Positions 1 to 8,617 of a DNA stretch of 64,000 bases are shown in pieces (the stretch's first letter is position 1; each line of letters opens with the position of its first letter). Below the pieces are notes generated by a model. That model was not told the DNA's origin and made no database searches. It worked only from the letters and a program-made list of their open reading frames with translations. Source of the DNA: Asaia sp003994335 (lineage in GTDB: Bacteria > Pseudomonadota > Alphaproteobacteria > Acetobacterales > Acetobacteraceae). The stretch is from NCBI RefSeq assembly GCF_037151175.1, contig NZ_JBBCOR010000003.1, positions 62,001-126,000 of the forward strand. The letters run 5' to 3'. A program made the translations under genes and the position numbers.

Positions 1-881
1 CCTTGAGGGCCACACCGGCGCTTTCCCCCGTCCCGGTACTATGTTGCGGCAACCTGACGGTAGGCGGTACAGGCAAGACGATCATCGTGAGGGATCTGGC
101 GCAGCGTCTCGTCGCCCGTGGCGAGCAGCCCCATATTCTCAGCCGTGGCTATGGGGGGCAGCTCAAGGGGCCTCTGCGCGTCGATCCAGTGCATCACACC
201 GCCCGCGATACAGGGGATGAACCCTTTATGCTGGCGCAGGACTTTCCCGTCTGGATCGGTGCCAATCGCGCCGAGACCGCCCGCCTTGCCGCCGAGGCCG
301 GTGCGACCTGCCTGCTGATGGATGACGGGCTGCAAAATCACAGCTTGCGTCAGACCATGAAGCTGATCGCCATTGATGGAAGCGTGGGCCTGGGCAATGG
401 CCGTATCCTGCCTGCCGGCCCTATGCGTGAACCGGCATCGCGCGGTTTCGCCCGCGCCGATGCGGTCATCCTGATCGGCCGGGATGATACAGGGCTCGTT
501 CCCTCCCTCCCACCCGGGCTTCCCGCTCTGACGGCGCGCCTTATACCCTCTTCAGTGATCCGTAAATTGCAGGGGCGCCAGGTCATTGCCTTTGCCGGGA
601 TCGGCCGACCCACGAAATTCTTCGAAATGCTCACCGATTCCGGGGCACCGCCCATGCGCTGCATCCCGTTCGACGATCATCATGATTATAATGAGCGCGA
701 CTGCCGTCGTCTCTCCGTCCTTTCACGCCAGCCCGGGGCCGTTCTCGTCACCACACGCAAGGACTGGGTCAAGCTGCCGGAATGGTTGCGCTCGGAAGTC
801 ACGGTCATCGATGTGGAATTGCTCTGGGCTGATCCCGGCGCTCCGGAGCGGCTTCTGGACCTGCTACTGGCGAATGTGTAG
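1..881 (+). CDS. lpxK: Tetraacyldisaccharide 4'-kinase LpxK (5' end outside window)
   Basis: LpxK phosphorylates the 4' position of tetraacyldisaccharide-1-phosphate to make lipid IVA at the inner membrane. The visible 290 or so residues open just before the Walker A loop GGTGKT (within CCGNLTVGGTGKT), which in this family lies about 40-60 residues from the true N-terminus. The reading frame is open to base 1, so the start is upstream and the TTG at base 3 is not the start. Other family features seen are the SRGYGG segment and the DDG...H stretch (MDDGLQNHSL). The next gene, an LpxL-type acyltransferase, starts 9 bp downstream in the same direction, so the two lipid A genes probably share a transcript. 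Confidence 0.93.
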   Translation, partial: LRATPALSPVPVLCCGNLTVGGTGKTIIVRDLAQRLVARGEQPHILSRGYGGQLKGPLRVDPVHHTARDTGDEPFMLAQDFPVWIGANRAETARLAAEAGATCLLMDDGLQNHSLRQTMKLIAIDGSVGLGNGRILPAGPMREPASRGFARADAVILIGRDDTGLVPSLPPGLPALTARLIPSSVIRKLQGRQVIAFAGIGRPTKFFEMLTDSGAPPMRCIPFDDHHDYNERDCRRLSVLSRQPGAVLVTTRKDWVKLPEWLRSEVTVIDVELLWADPGAPERLLDLLLANV

Positions 882-890
882 AGCCGCCGC

Positions 891-1814
891 ATGAGCGATA
901 AACCTGCTGTCACCCTCCTCAACCGCGTCGAATACGGCGTGGCACGCATCGCCCTGGCCGGGCTTTCCGTTCTCACCCCGGCGGCAGCGTCGAATCTAGG
1001 CGGGTGGGCTGCACGCAAAATCGGCCCGAGACTGCCTGTCACCCGAGTTGCACGTGCAAATCTGGCGATGGCTCTGCCGAAGCTCACGGCGCAGGAGCAT
1101 GAGCGGATTCTCATTGGCGTCTGGGATAATCTGGGGCGAACGGTCGCTGAGTTTCCCCATCTTGCCCGTCTGGAACGGGATACCCCCGAGGGGCCGGGAT
1201 GGAGCATCACGAATGCCGAGACGCTTCATGCCATGGCGAGCGCCTCACGCCCTGTCATTTTCTTCTCCGGCCATATCGGCAATTGGGAAATGCTGCCCCC
1301 CATCGTCGCACGCCACGGACTGCCCTTCGCCTCTTTCTATCGCGCAGCCGGCAATCCTCTGATCGATCGTCTCATCATCAGGCTGCGCAACAGGGCGATG
1401 GGATGCGACGTGCCAATGTTCGCCAAGGGCGCCAAGGGTGCCAGACTTGCACTGCGCTATCTCTCTCACGGACATCATCTCGGCATTCTGGGCGACCAGA
1501 AAATGAATGATGGAATCGAGTGTCGCTTTTTCGGACTCCCCGCGATGACGGCTTCAGCCGCAGCCAGTTTCGCCGTGAAGTACGATTGTCCCATCGTGAC
1601 CGGACGTATCGTCCGACTTGGCCCAGCCCGGCTCCACCTCGAAGTCGGTCCCGTGCTCCACCCAGACACGCAGGCACCGCGCCAAATAGAGATTGGTAGC
1701 CTCACACAGCAGCTCAATGACTTCCTCGAGAGATGGATTACGGAAAAGCCGGAATCCTGGCTCTGGCTACATCGTCGCTGGCCCAAGGAATTGTATACAA
1801 GAAAAAAGGGCTAA
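891..1814 (+). CDS. LpxL/HtrB-family lysophospholipid (lipid A) acyltransferase
   Basis: A 307-aa member of the LPLAT/HtrB family, which adds a secondary acyl chain to Kdo-lipid A on the inner leaflet of the inner membrane. The catalytic HX4(D/E) motif is present as HIGNWE near residue 127, and an N-terminal hydrophobic stretch (about residues 20-40) fits a membrane anchor. Length is typical of the family. ATG at 891 follows the lpxK stop by 9 bp, which supports a lipid A operon. Which acyl chain is used cannot be read from the sequence, so LpxL and LpxM-like roles are not separated here. Confidence 0.9.
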   Translation: MSDKPAVTLLNRVEYGVARIALAGLSVLTPAAASNLGGWAARKIGPRLPVTRVARANLAMALPKLTAQEHERILIGVWDNLGRTVAEFPHLARLERDTPEGPGWSITNAETLHAMASASRPVIFFSGHIGNWEMLPPIVARHGLPFASFYRAAGNPLIDRLIIRLRNRAMGCDVPMFAKGAKGARLALRYLSHGHHLGILGDQKMNDGIECRFFGLPAMTASAAASFAVKYDCPIVTGRIVRLGPARLHLEVGPVLHPDTQAPRQIEIGSLTQQLNDFLERWITEKPESWLWLHRRWPKELYTRKKG

Positions 1815-2000
1815 TTAACGCCAAATAGGCTCTACGAGTTCCGTTTTTCCGATCTAACGGGAGGCGAAACAAAGCATTGCTTTTCTGCAACACCTTGCGT
1901 TTTCGATGCGGAAAAAAGGGCGCTCTGCGCAATTTTACGTTGAGAGACGCCGCTTTTGCCGTCTAGCCTCAGAGTTGCACCAGAAATGAGGACGCAACGT

Positions 2001-2372
2001 ATGGCCCAGACGCTGCCGTTTCCCAAGAACGAAACTCCAGCACCTCTCAGCAATGTGATTCCACTGCGCTTCAATGTGCTGCCTCGTCATCGCGAATATC
2101 TGTCGCAGTGGCTGCAGGCTGGCCTCGCCATGGGGCTTTGCGACGCCGATATCGAAACCGAGTGTCTCAACGGACGCGAGGAGGCCGTCGCCCATATCCT
2201 GATCTGGGTCCGTGAGAATGCTGACCCCGCCTATATGATCAAGCCACGCGGTTTGCGCTGGGTTCTGGTCGATCACATCCGCGATCACGAGCTCGGCGTC
2301 TATGCGAGTCTGGAATTGGCCCTGCACACAGTGCGCCCCGTCCTGCCGCTCAAATCAATCGCGGCAGCCTGA
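2001..2372 (+). CDS. Conserved hypothetical protein, 123 aa
   Basis: I do not recognise a named family. ATG at 2001 is chosen over an in-frame start 45 bp upstream because an AGGA element lies at a suitable distance and the predicted protein then starts MAQTLPFPKN. The product is soluble, with no signal peptide or membrane segment. It has a mixed alpha-helical look, with a stretch around residues 35-60 rich in Trp, Leu and Gly (WLQAGLAMGLC) and a His/Asp-containing stretch (VDHIRDHELG) near residue 95. It stands alone between lpxL (180 bp upstream) and the convergent LpoA-like gene. Frame quality and codon bias match the neighbours, so it is probably a real gene. Confidence 0.6.
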   Translation: MAQTLPFPKNETPAPLSNVIPLRFNVLPRHREYLSQWLQAGLAMGLCDADIETECLNGREEAVAHILIWVRENADPAYMIKPRGLRWVLVDHIRDHELGVYASLELALHTVRPVLPLKSIAAA

Positions 2373-2407
2373 CACAGCGCGCCGTATCAGGCGCCAGTCA
2401 GGACCGT

Positions 2408-2434
2408 TCGCCCCGACGCAAAGAGACGGGGCGA
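2408..2434. terminator. Stem-loop between convergent genes
   Basis: A perfect 8-bp GC-rich inverted repeat, TCGCCCCG and CGGGGCGA, with an 11-nt loop lies between the converging hypothetical gene (ends 2372) and the LpoA-like gene (ends 2489). There is no T-run on either side, so it is either a weak or factor-assisted terminator or an RNA 3'-end stabiliser. Confidence 0.4.
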
Positions 2435-2488
2435 GGAGCCGCAGTCAGAGTTCCCTGATCTGACACCCCTCAGCCTGCCAGGGCTGCA

Positions 2489-3868
2489 TCATCTGCCCAG
2501 CCGCCGAGGCGCTGCCGAGGCCATCTTGACACCGCCACCCGGCAGGATTTCGAAGACGGCAAGGCCACGAGCCACCGTACCATCGGCCTGAAGCACAAAC
2601 GTTCCATCTGCCCCCGCGAATCCGTCTGGGCGCAGCAGCGAGTGTTGTGAAAAACCGTCCGGCTGCTGGCTAAGCACGGCCGCCATTGTGGCAGTATCGT
2701 AAGCGACATTGGCCAGTACCGACGGTGCATAGCCATAGCGGCTGCGATAACGCTGCACGAAGTCGGTGCGCGACGACGGATCAGGCGCCGCGAACCACCC
2801 TCCCTGCAACGCCCCAAGCTTGCCCGCGAACGCACTCCACAGGGCCGGACCGAGGATACGCGTCTGGTGCGGATCGACCGAGGCCTGTTTCAAGCCATCG
2901 ATGACCGTTGCGAGCTGAAGTCCAGTATCACCGAGCAGCAAGGCATCGAAGGGCGGAGGTGGCAGGGATACCGGCGCCACAGGGATGGAAGGAGCCTGCG
3001 CCGGGGCGCCCGATGGCGGCGCGGTCTTGCCTGGCGCAGCGGTATCAGCACCAAGCGGGTTGATCGCGTCGGGCTCTGCTGGAGCGGTCGAGGCAGGCTG
3101 AGCAGGGCCTGAAACGGAAGCGGATTGCTGCCCTGCCTGATCCTGTCGTGTCTGAACGGCAGCGAGGGTCTTGAGCCCGGAGATGATCGAGTCAGAGGCC
3201 CCGGTATGAAAGACGATCTGAGGCGGGGTCAGACCCTTGTTCGTGCATGCCTTGAGCAGCGCATCGCCCAATGCATGCCCCAATGCGTTATCGGGCAGGA
3301 AAGCCGCAAGCGTCTTGCGTCCCTCACCTGTTGCGGCATCAACAAGGCGATCGACCTGCTGCTCGACCGTAACCCCCATGACCCACACGCCGGGGCGCGC
3401 CTGCGCCTGGTCGCTCGTATAAGCGAATTCAGGCAGGCTGGCGGCTTGGGTGAGCGCTGCCACCGAAGCCGTCTGCGGGGCGGTCAGCGGGCCGAGAATG
3501 ACACGGTCGCCCTGATCGATCGCCGCACGCGCGGCCGATTCTGCGGTCTGGCCGGGAGCGTCGGTGTCACGGATATCAAGGGTCACCCCATGCCCATCCG
3601 GCACGGCAATATGAGCGGCATTGGCCATCTGCTGACCCAGCTTGCCGAAACGACCTGTCAGCGGCAGGAGCATGCCGATCTTGCGTGTTCCGGTTTCCTG
3701 CGCGGTGGGGCCTACCGGGCTAACCGGTGGGGCAGTCTCGGGGCCATTACAGGCATTGAGGGCAAAGAGCGCGACACCGGCAAGAGCGGAAACCTTGCAT
3801 GCAGAGGCCGACCTGAGCGATGTGAAGGAAATCACGCGCTGACGGGGACCGAATGTCCGACCTACCAT
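2489..3868 (-). CDS. LpoA/YraM-like penicillin-binding protein activator, lipoprotein
   Basis: A periplasmic-binding-protein-fold lipoprotein of the PBP-activator (LpoA C-domain) / branched-chain amino acid receptor type. It is predicted to sit in the outer membrane and stimulate peptidoglycan synthases. The N-terminus has a basic region, a hydrophobic core (ALAGVALFAL) and a lipobox ending LNAC, followed by the typical IGMLLPLTGRFGKLGQ opening of the ligand-binding fold. A Pro/Ala-rich low-complexity insert of roughly 70 residues splits the C-terminal half. ATG at 3868 gives 459 aa; a GTG at 3835 would give a shorter signal peptide and is a real alternative. The gene is divergent from rsmI, the classic yraM/yraL arrangement, but the start codons cross. 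Confidence 0.8.
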   Translation of the reverse strand: MVGRTFGPRQRVISFTSLRSASACKVSALAGVALFALNACNGPETAPPVSPVGPTAQETGTRKIGMLLPLTGRFGKLGQQMANAAHIAVPDGHGVTLDIRDTDAPGQTAESAARAAIDQGDRVILGPLTAPQTASVAALTQAASLPEFAYTSDQAQARPGVWVMGVTVEQQVDRLVDAATGEGRKTLAAFLPDNALGHALGDALLKACTNKGLTPPQIVFHTGASDSIISGLKTLAAVQTRQDQAGQQSASVSGPAQPASTAPAEPDAINPLGADTAAPGKTAPPSGAPAQAPSIPVAPVSLPPPPFDALLLGDTGLQLATVIDGLKQASVDPHQTRILGPALWSAFAGKLGALQGGWFAAPDPSSRTDFVQRYRSRYGYAPSVLANVAYDTATMAAVLSQQPDGFSQHSLLRPDGFAGADGTFVLQADGTVARGLAVFEILPGGGVKMASAAPRRLGR

Positions 3869-4812
3869 CTTACACCCATACTCCTGATAACGATTCGACT
3901 CTCGAGAGTCCGGGTCATGCTTATGACAATTCGGACAGTTCTGCGACCCTCCCCGCTGGCAGCCTGACCCTGGTGGCCACACCTATCGGCAATCTGGGCG
4001 ATATGAGCGTGCGGGCCATCGAGACCTTGAAGGCTGCCGATGTCATTCTTTGCGAGGACACACGGGTAACAGCCAAACTGCTCAAGGCCTATAATGTTTC
4101 CACACCGACACAGATTCTTCACGATCACAACGAGGAAGACCGCATTCCCGGCTTGCTGAGCCGCCTTGCTTCCGGCGCACGCATGGCGCTGGTTTCGGAT
4201 GCAGGCACGCCTCTGGTGTCCGATCCCGGCTTTCGTCTCGTGCGCGCCGCCCTTGCGCAGAAAATGAACGTAGGCGCCCTGCCAGGGGCCAACGCAGCGA
4301 CGCTTGCCCTCACCCTCTCCGGCCTGCCCCCCCATCCCTATCTGTTCAGCGGCTTCGCCGCCCCACGCTCCTCGGCCCGTCGCACCCAGTTCGGCGTGTT
4401 GCGTGCCGCCGAACAGGCAGGACTCTCAGCGACGCTCATCTGGTACGAAGCGCCGCACCGTCTGCTCGACATGATCGAGGATCTGATCGTCGTGTTCGGG
4501 TCGGAACGGCAGGGAGCGGTCGCCCGCGAGCTCACGAAGCGGTTTGAGGAGATCCGTCGCGGGACATTGCGGGAATTGCAGGAGCACTTCCTGCAGACTG
4601 CCCCCCGGGGCGAGATCACAATCCTCGTTGGACCGGCCGACGAAGCAGAAAACAGCGGCGAGGCGGACCTCGACGCGCGCCTGCGAAAGGCGCTGCAAAG
4701 CCACTCGGTCAAGGATGCCGCGACACTCGTGGCAGGAGCTGTCAATCTGCCGAGGCGCGTCGTCTATGCGCGCGCGCTCGAAATCGGTTCCGAAGGGCCA
4801 GAAAGGGACTGA
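3853..4812 (+). CDS. rsmI: 16S rRNA (cytidine1402-2'-O)-methyltransferase RsmI
   Basis: RsmI 2'-O-methylates C1402 in the decoding centre of 16S rRNA using SAM. The tetrapyrrole-methylase fold signature LVATPIGNLGD starts near residue 40, followed by the CEDTR and LVSDAGTPL motifs and the ARELTK segment near residue 220. At 319 aa it is slightly longer than the E. coli protein because of a Ser/Asp-rich N-terminal extension of about 35 residues. No other ATG, GTG or TTG lies between 3853 and the conserved core, which fixes the start. The divergent LpoA-like gene starts inside this gene's first codons, so the promoter must lie within the neighbour's coding sequence. Confidence 0.93.
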   Translation: MSDLPSYTHTPDNDSTLESPGHAYDNSDSSATLPAGSLTLVATPIGNLGDMSVRAIETLKAADVILCEDTRVTAKLLKAYNVSTPTQILHDHNEEDRIPGLLSRLASGARMALVSDAGTPLVSDPGFRLVRAALAQKMNVGALPGANAATLALTLSGLPPHPYLFSGFAAPRSSARRTQFGVLRAAEQAGLSATLIWYEAPHRLLDMIEDLIVVFGSERQGAVARELTKRFEEIRRGTLRELQEHFLQTAPRGEITILVGPADEAENSGEADLDARLRKALQSHSVKDAATLVAGAVNLPRRVVYARALEIGSEGPERD

Positions 4813-4824
4813 CCCGTACCCTGA

Positions 4825-5448
4825 TCAGTCCTGTTCCTTCGGCAGGGCGAACAGACTGTCAGGGAGCCTCGGATTGGTTTCGATATTAAAGAGATCGATC
4901 TGCGTCTCACGCCCTTGCGAGTCCTTGACGACCCAGGACCGCAGGCTCAGCGGCGCCTCATTGAAAAGGAGCGTCAGGCTGCCCTCCCCCGGTGTCGCAC
5001 TACGCACGACAGTGACCTGAACCAGACCATGATCATGCTCGAAGCCCGTGACCGTCACATCACCCGAAAGTTTCAGATCAGGGCGGAGCAATAACCCGAG
5101 CGGTGTCCTGTCGAGGGGCAACGTCGTGACCTGACCGAGTTCGCGGTCCTGATAGACAATCTGCCCCTGATTGGCGACGAGCAGGAGCGGGCTCGGCTTG
5201 TCGTAATCGAAACGCATGCGCCCCGGTCGATTCAGCAAGGCCTGCCCGGTTGAACGCGCCCCGTCCGGGGCAATCTGCTGAAACCTTGCCTTGATGGCAT
5301 GGGTCGCGTTGAGCACGTCCTGCACGCGCGCAATCCAGCCGGCATCAGCAGGACGCAGAGCGGCGGGTGTGGCCTGCGCATGGGCCGCGTCAGCAAGGCC
5401 CGGTGACACAGACAGAAGAGCAAGGAGGCAGAAAGAACGGATTTTCAT
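4825..5448 (-). CDS. Outer-membrane lipoprotein carrier LolA-like protein
   Basis: A 207-aa exported protein of the LolA family, which shuttles lipoproteins from the LolCDE complex across the periplasm to the outer membrane. It starts MKIRSFCLLALLSVSPG with a standard signal peptide ending near AHAQA. LolA hallmarks follow: F-Q-Q (RFQQ) in the first strand, GxxxxxRPGRMRFDY near residue 75 and the LLL-rich central strands. ATG at 5448 is preferred over in-frame starts far upstream, which would run into the neighbouring gene. It lies 10 bp downstream of gshA on the same strand. The alphaproteobacterial LolA variants are divergent, so a related LolA-like function is possible. Confidence 0.85.
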   Translation of the reverse strand: MKIRSFCLLALLSVSPGLADAAHAQATPAALRPADAGWIARVQDVLNATHAIKARFQQIAPDGARSTGQALLNRPGRMRFDYDKPSPLLLVANQGQIVYQDRELGQVTTLPLDRTPLGLLLRPDLKLSGDVTVTGFEHDHGLVQVTVVRSATPGEGSLTLLFNEAPLSLRSWVVKDSQGRETQIDLFNIETNPRLPDSLFALPKEQD

Positions 5449-5458
5449 GGCCGGGCGC

Positions 5459-6841
5459 TCAGATCGAGGCTTCCTGGAAGATCGGGCGGACATCGCCCTG
5501 CCACACACCGTTAAAGCGCTCGAGCCAGGTCTCAGCCTGGGTCGGCGCGCCAGCGGCAATGGCTTCAAGAGGGGCGAGGTAGGATTCTTCACCCAGGCCG
5601 CGCGCGTGCAGCCCTTGCCCTGCCAGAGCAACTACGCGCTGCGCCAAAGTGCGCAGCCCCCCGGGAAAGGACGCGTTCATGGCTTGGGCTGGCACCGCCC
5701 CGCGCAAGGCGCGATAGCTGGACCAATCCTGTTCGCGCACCAGAGCTTCAGCCGCCAGTAATGTGGCCGGGTCATAAAGCAGACCGACCCAGAGCGCGGA
5801 TTGTGCGAGCATCATCGCCGGACTTCCTGCATCGGCACCGCGCATTTCCAGAAACTGCTTGAGGCGCACATCGGGGAAAACCGTAGTCAGATGATCTTCA
5901 AAATCACCCATGGTCGGGGTCAGCCCTTCCAGGACGCTCTGCGACTTTCCCGCAAGCCAGTCACGAAAGGATGCACCGGCGACATCACGGATCTCACCTT
6001 CGCGCATCACGAAATACATCGGCACGTCCAGAACCCAGTCGACATATTGCTCAAAGCCGAAATTCTCGTCGAAGCAGCAGGGTGGCATGCCCGAACGGGC
6101 ATTATCGGTATCGGTCCAGATATGGGCGCGGTTCGAGAGCAGGCCATTGGGCTTGCCCTCATAGAAGGGAGAGTTCGCAAAAAACGCGGTGGCCAATGGC
6201 TGCAAGGCCAGAGAGACGCGCATCTTGCGGGCCATATCCTCTTCGGAGCCAAAATCGAGATTGACCTGGACCGTACAGGTACGGGTCATCATGTCGAGAC
6301 CGAGCGATCCCACCTTGGGCATATAACGACGCATGATGGCGTAGCGGCTCTTCGGCATGATCGGCATGGCGTCACGGGACCAGAGCGGCTGGAACCCGAG
6401 CGGCGCGAAACCCAATCCGAGAGCCGCAGCGGGCTCACGCAGCGCAGAGAAATGGGCATCCATTTCGGCGCGGGTCTCGTGCAGGTCAGCAACCGGTCGG
6501 CCGGATAACTCGAACTGCCCTGCCGGCTCAAGAGAAACCGACTCGCCCTTATGCGCGCCCTGCCCTTTGAGGCCGATCAGCTTGCCGTGGTCCTCTATGG
6601 CCTGCCAGTCGTCACCATTGCCCTTGAGTGCCTCGAGCAGGGATTCGATACCGCCCGGCGCATAGGGTGGCGGCGAAAACGCCTCGCGGCCGGATCGATC
6701 ACCCGGCAGAACGAAACCGAATTTCTCATGCTCCGTACCGATACGCCAGGATTCCTGCGGCTTGGCCCCCTCCGCAAGCAGAGCGACGAGCTGGGCCTTG
6801 TTTTCGATGGGCGTATCGTTCAGGTCACCGGGATTAGACAT
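5459..6841 (-). CDS. gshA: Glutamate-cysteine ligase, class III (plant/alphaproteobacterial type)
   Basis: Catalyses ATP-dependent joining of glutamate and cysteine, the first step of glutathione synthesis, in the cytosol. The 460-aa protein has the group III signatures: IGTEHEKFGF near residue 40 (metal- and glutamate-binding glutamates), the SLEPAGQFELSG block near residue 100, and the MTRTCTVQVNLDF segment near residue 190. It is unrelated in sequence to gamma-proteobacterial GshA. It sits in a leftward rsmE-gshA-lolA group with gaps of 57 and 10 bp, probably co-transcribed. Start ATG at 6841 gives the expected family length. Confidence 0.92.
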   Translation of the reverse strand: MSNPGDLNDTPIENKAQLVALLAEGAKPQESWRIGTEHEKFGFVLPGDRSGREAFSPPPYAPGGIESLLEALKGNGDDWQAIEDHGKLIGLKGQGAHKGESVSLEPAGQFELSGRPVADLHETRAEMDAHFSALREPAAALGLGFAPLGFQPLWSRDAMPIMPKSRYAIMRRYMPKVGSLGLDMMTRTCTVQVNLDFGSEEDMARKMRVSLALQPLATAFFANSPFYEGKPNGLLSNRAHIWTDTDNARSGMPPCCFDENFGFEQYVDWVLDVPMYFVMREGEIRDVAGASFRDWLAGKSQSVLEGLTPTMGDFEDHLTTVFPDVRLKQFLEMRGADAGSPAMMLAQSALWVGLLYDPATLLAAEALVREQDWSSYRALRGAVPAQAMNASFPGGLRTLAQRVVALAGQGLHARGLGEESYLAPLEAIAAGAPTQAETWLERFNGVWQGDVRPIFQEASI

Positions 6842-6898
6842 GGGCGGTACTGGAGCCTCGAAGGGGATTTCTGGAAAAAGAAACTGAGAAGTTTCGTC

Positions 6899-7621
6899 CT
6901 ATATGGACTGTGAGACGCGAAACGCCAACTGGGCAAGACCGGCAACCACTGCGGTATCGGCTCTCAGAATCAGATTCCCGAGCGAAATCGGGGTTACGGC
7001 CCCATGCGCGCCCAGCAGGCGACGTTCGGTTTCCGTGAACCCGCCCTCCGGTCCGATCAGAAGCGCATGGTCCTGGGGTACGCTCTCAACGAGCGCGCCT
7101 GGCTGTCGTTCCAGAGCCGCAAAAAGCGGCCGCGACCGATCCCATTCATCCATAACCTGCATTAGCGGGCGGAGCGGTTCGATCGCCGGTATATCGAGCC
7201 GCTCACATTGTTCGGCGGCTTCCAGCGCGATCGCGTGAAAACGCTCGGCATTGATGCGATGCGTGTTGGTACGCTCCGTAATGACCGGGCAGAAACGCGT
7301 CACCCCCATTTCGGTGCCCATGCGGAGCACGAGATCGGTGGCATCGCGCTTGAGCGGCGCAAAGACCAGAACCGGGCCATGCGTCACGACAGGGGCGCGG
7401 TGCTGTCGGGTGAGCACCGCCTGCCCCCTGTCCTTGCGCTGGATCTCCAGCCGTGCCTCCCACTCTCCCGCCTCGGCATTGAACAGGTGTACGCTATCGC
7501 CCGTCACGAGCCGGAGCACGGTCGCAAGATAACGCATCTGGCCCGGATCGAGCGCTATGGCGGCACCCTCGCCCATCATGGGCTGCAGCGAGTCGATATG
7601 AAGCCGGGGAGCGTCCTGCAT
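6899..7621 (-). CDS. rsmE: 16S rRNA (uridine1498-N3)-methyltransferase RsmE
   Basis: RsmE methylates N3 of U1498 in 16S rRNA. The 240-aa protein has an N-terminal PUA-like domain (residues about 1-75) and a C-terminal SPOUT domain whose knot is marked by LLIGPEGGFTETE and SLGNLILRADTA (usually LGxRILRxETA). ATG at 7621 was chosen because the sequence from MQDAPRLHID aligns with family N-termini; the open frame further upstream is non-homologous. The next leftward gene is gshA, and ubiA starts 75 bp away in the opposite direction, so 7622-7696 should contain two divergent promoters. Confidence 0.92.
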   Translation of the reverse strand: MQDAPRLHIDSLQPMMGEGAAIALDPGQMRYLATVLRLVTGDSVHLFNAEAGEWEARLEIQRKDRGQAVLTRQHRAPVVTHGPVLVFAPLKRDATDLVLRMGTEMGVTRFCPVITERTNTHRINAERFHAIALEAAEQCERLDIPAIEPLRPLMQVMDEWDRSRPLFAALERQPGALVESVPQDHALLIGPEGGFTETERRLLGAHGAVTPISLGNLILRADTAVVAGLAQLAFRVSQSI

Positions 7622-7696
7622 GAAACCCTCTTGATGCGCGATTGACGTTCCCCGTTCATAGACGCATTGAACCGGGATGACGACATGGAGACCCGA

Positions 7697-8617
7697 ATGA
7701 CGCGCCAGACCGTGCCCCACACCGATATACGCGCTCATGGTTGGGTAGCCCGCCTCCCTGAGGGTATCAGGCCCTATATCCTGCTCGCACGGCTCGATCG
7801 TCCGGTCGGGACCTGGCTTTTGCTCCTGCCGGGTATCTGGGGCATTGAACTGGCCGAGGGCGCATCCTCCCTGCATCGCGCCGCGCTGATCCTGCTTTTC
7901 GCAATTGGCTCGCTCGCGATGCGCTCGGCGGGATGCGTGGTCAATGACATCTGGGATCGCAAGATCGATGCTCAGGTCGCGCGCACGGCGGGGCGCCCCC
8001 TTGCCAGCGGCAGGCTTACGGTACGTCAGGCGCTTGTCACCCTTGCGCTTCTGCTCGCCATCGGTGCCTTCGTGTTGTTTCAGTTGCCTCCTCTATGCTG
8101 GGCTCTGGCACCGCTCGCCCTGCTGCTCGTCGGGCTTTACCCCGCCGCAAAGCGCGTGACCTGGTGGCCTCAGCTCGTCATGGGATTCACCTTCGGATTT
8201 GGTGCGCCCATGGGCTATGCCGCCAGCGCGGGCAGGATCGACTGGGTGTGTGCGTTGCTCTATGCGGGCACCATCCTCTGGCAGCTTGGATTTGATACGA
8301 TATACGGGTTCCAGGACATGGATGACGATGCCCGTATCGGGGTGCGCTCTACCTCGCGGCTCTGGGCTGGACAGGCGCGTGGCTTCATCGGGAGTTGCTA
8401 TGGCGCTGCCCTGCTTCTCATTGCCACAGCCATGGCGCTGTCCCCCCTTCACTGGATCGCCTGGCCGATCGCAGCCCTGGCGGCTTTCATGCTCTTTCGT
8501 CAGATCGGGCGGCTGGATATCCGCGAGCCCGCGCTCTGCCTGGCCCTTTTTCGTCAGAACGTTCCCTTCGGCATGGTGCTGGCCCTTGCCCTGATCTGCG
8601 GCAGAGCCCTCTCATGA
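7697..8617 (+). CDS. ubiA: 4-hydroxybenzoate polyprenyltransferase UbiA
   Basis: An integral membrane prenyltransferase that attaches the polyprenyl tail to 4-hydroxybenzoate in ubiquinone synthesis, which is important for acetic acid bacteria whose periplasmic dehydrogenases feed ubiquinone. Both Mg-diphosphate motifs are present: NDIWDRKID near residue 85 and FQDMDDDARIG near residue 205, among about eight to nine hydrophobic segments. ATG at 7697 is preceded by GGAG at 7686-7689; an ATG at 7685 and a TTG at 7667 are in frame but less likely. The stop overlaps the ATG of the following methyltransferase (ATGA), so translation is probably coupled. Confidence 0.92.
   Translation: MTRQTVPHTDIRAHGWVARLPEGIRPYILLARLDRPVGTWLLLLPGIWGIELAEGASSLHRAALILLFAIGSLAMRSAGCVVNDIWDRKIDAQVARTAGRPLASGRLTVRQALVTLALLLAIGAFVLFQLPPLCWALAPLALLLVGLYPAAKRVTWWPQLVMGFTFGFGAPMGYAASAGRIDWVCALLYAGTILWQLGFDTIYGFQDMDDDARIGVRSTSRLWAGQARGFIGSCYGAALLLIATAMALSPLHWIAWPIAALAAFMLFRQIGRLDIREPALCLALFRQNVPFGMVLALALICGRALS

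Noticed and set aside
4544..5020. YraN (UPF0102) downstream of rsmI, as in E. coli
   Set aside because: The plus-strand frame overlaps rsmI and shows no YraN motif; lolA occupies the region on the other strand.
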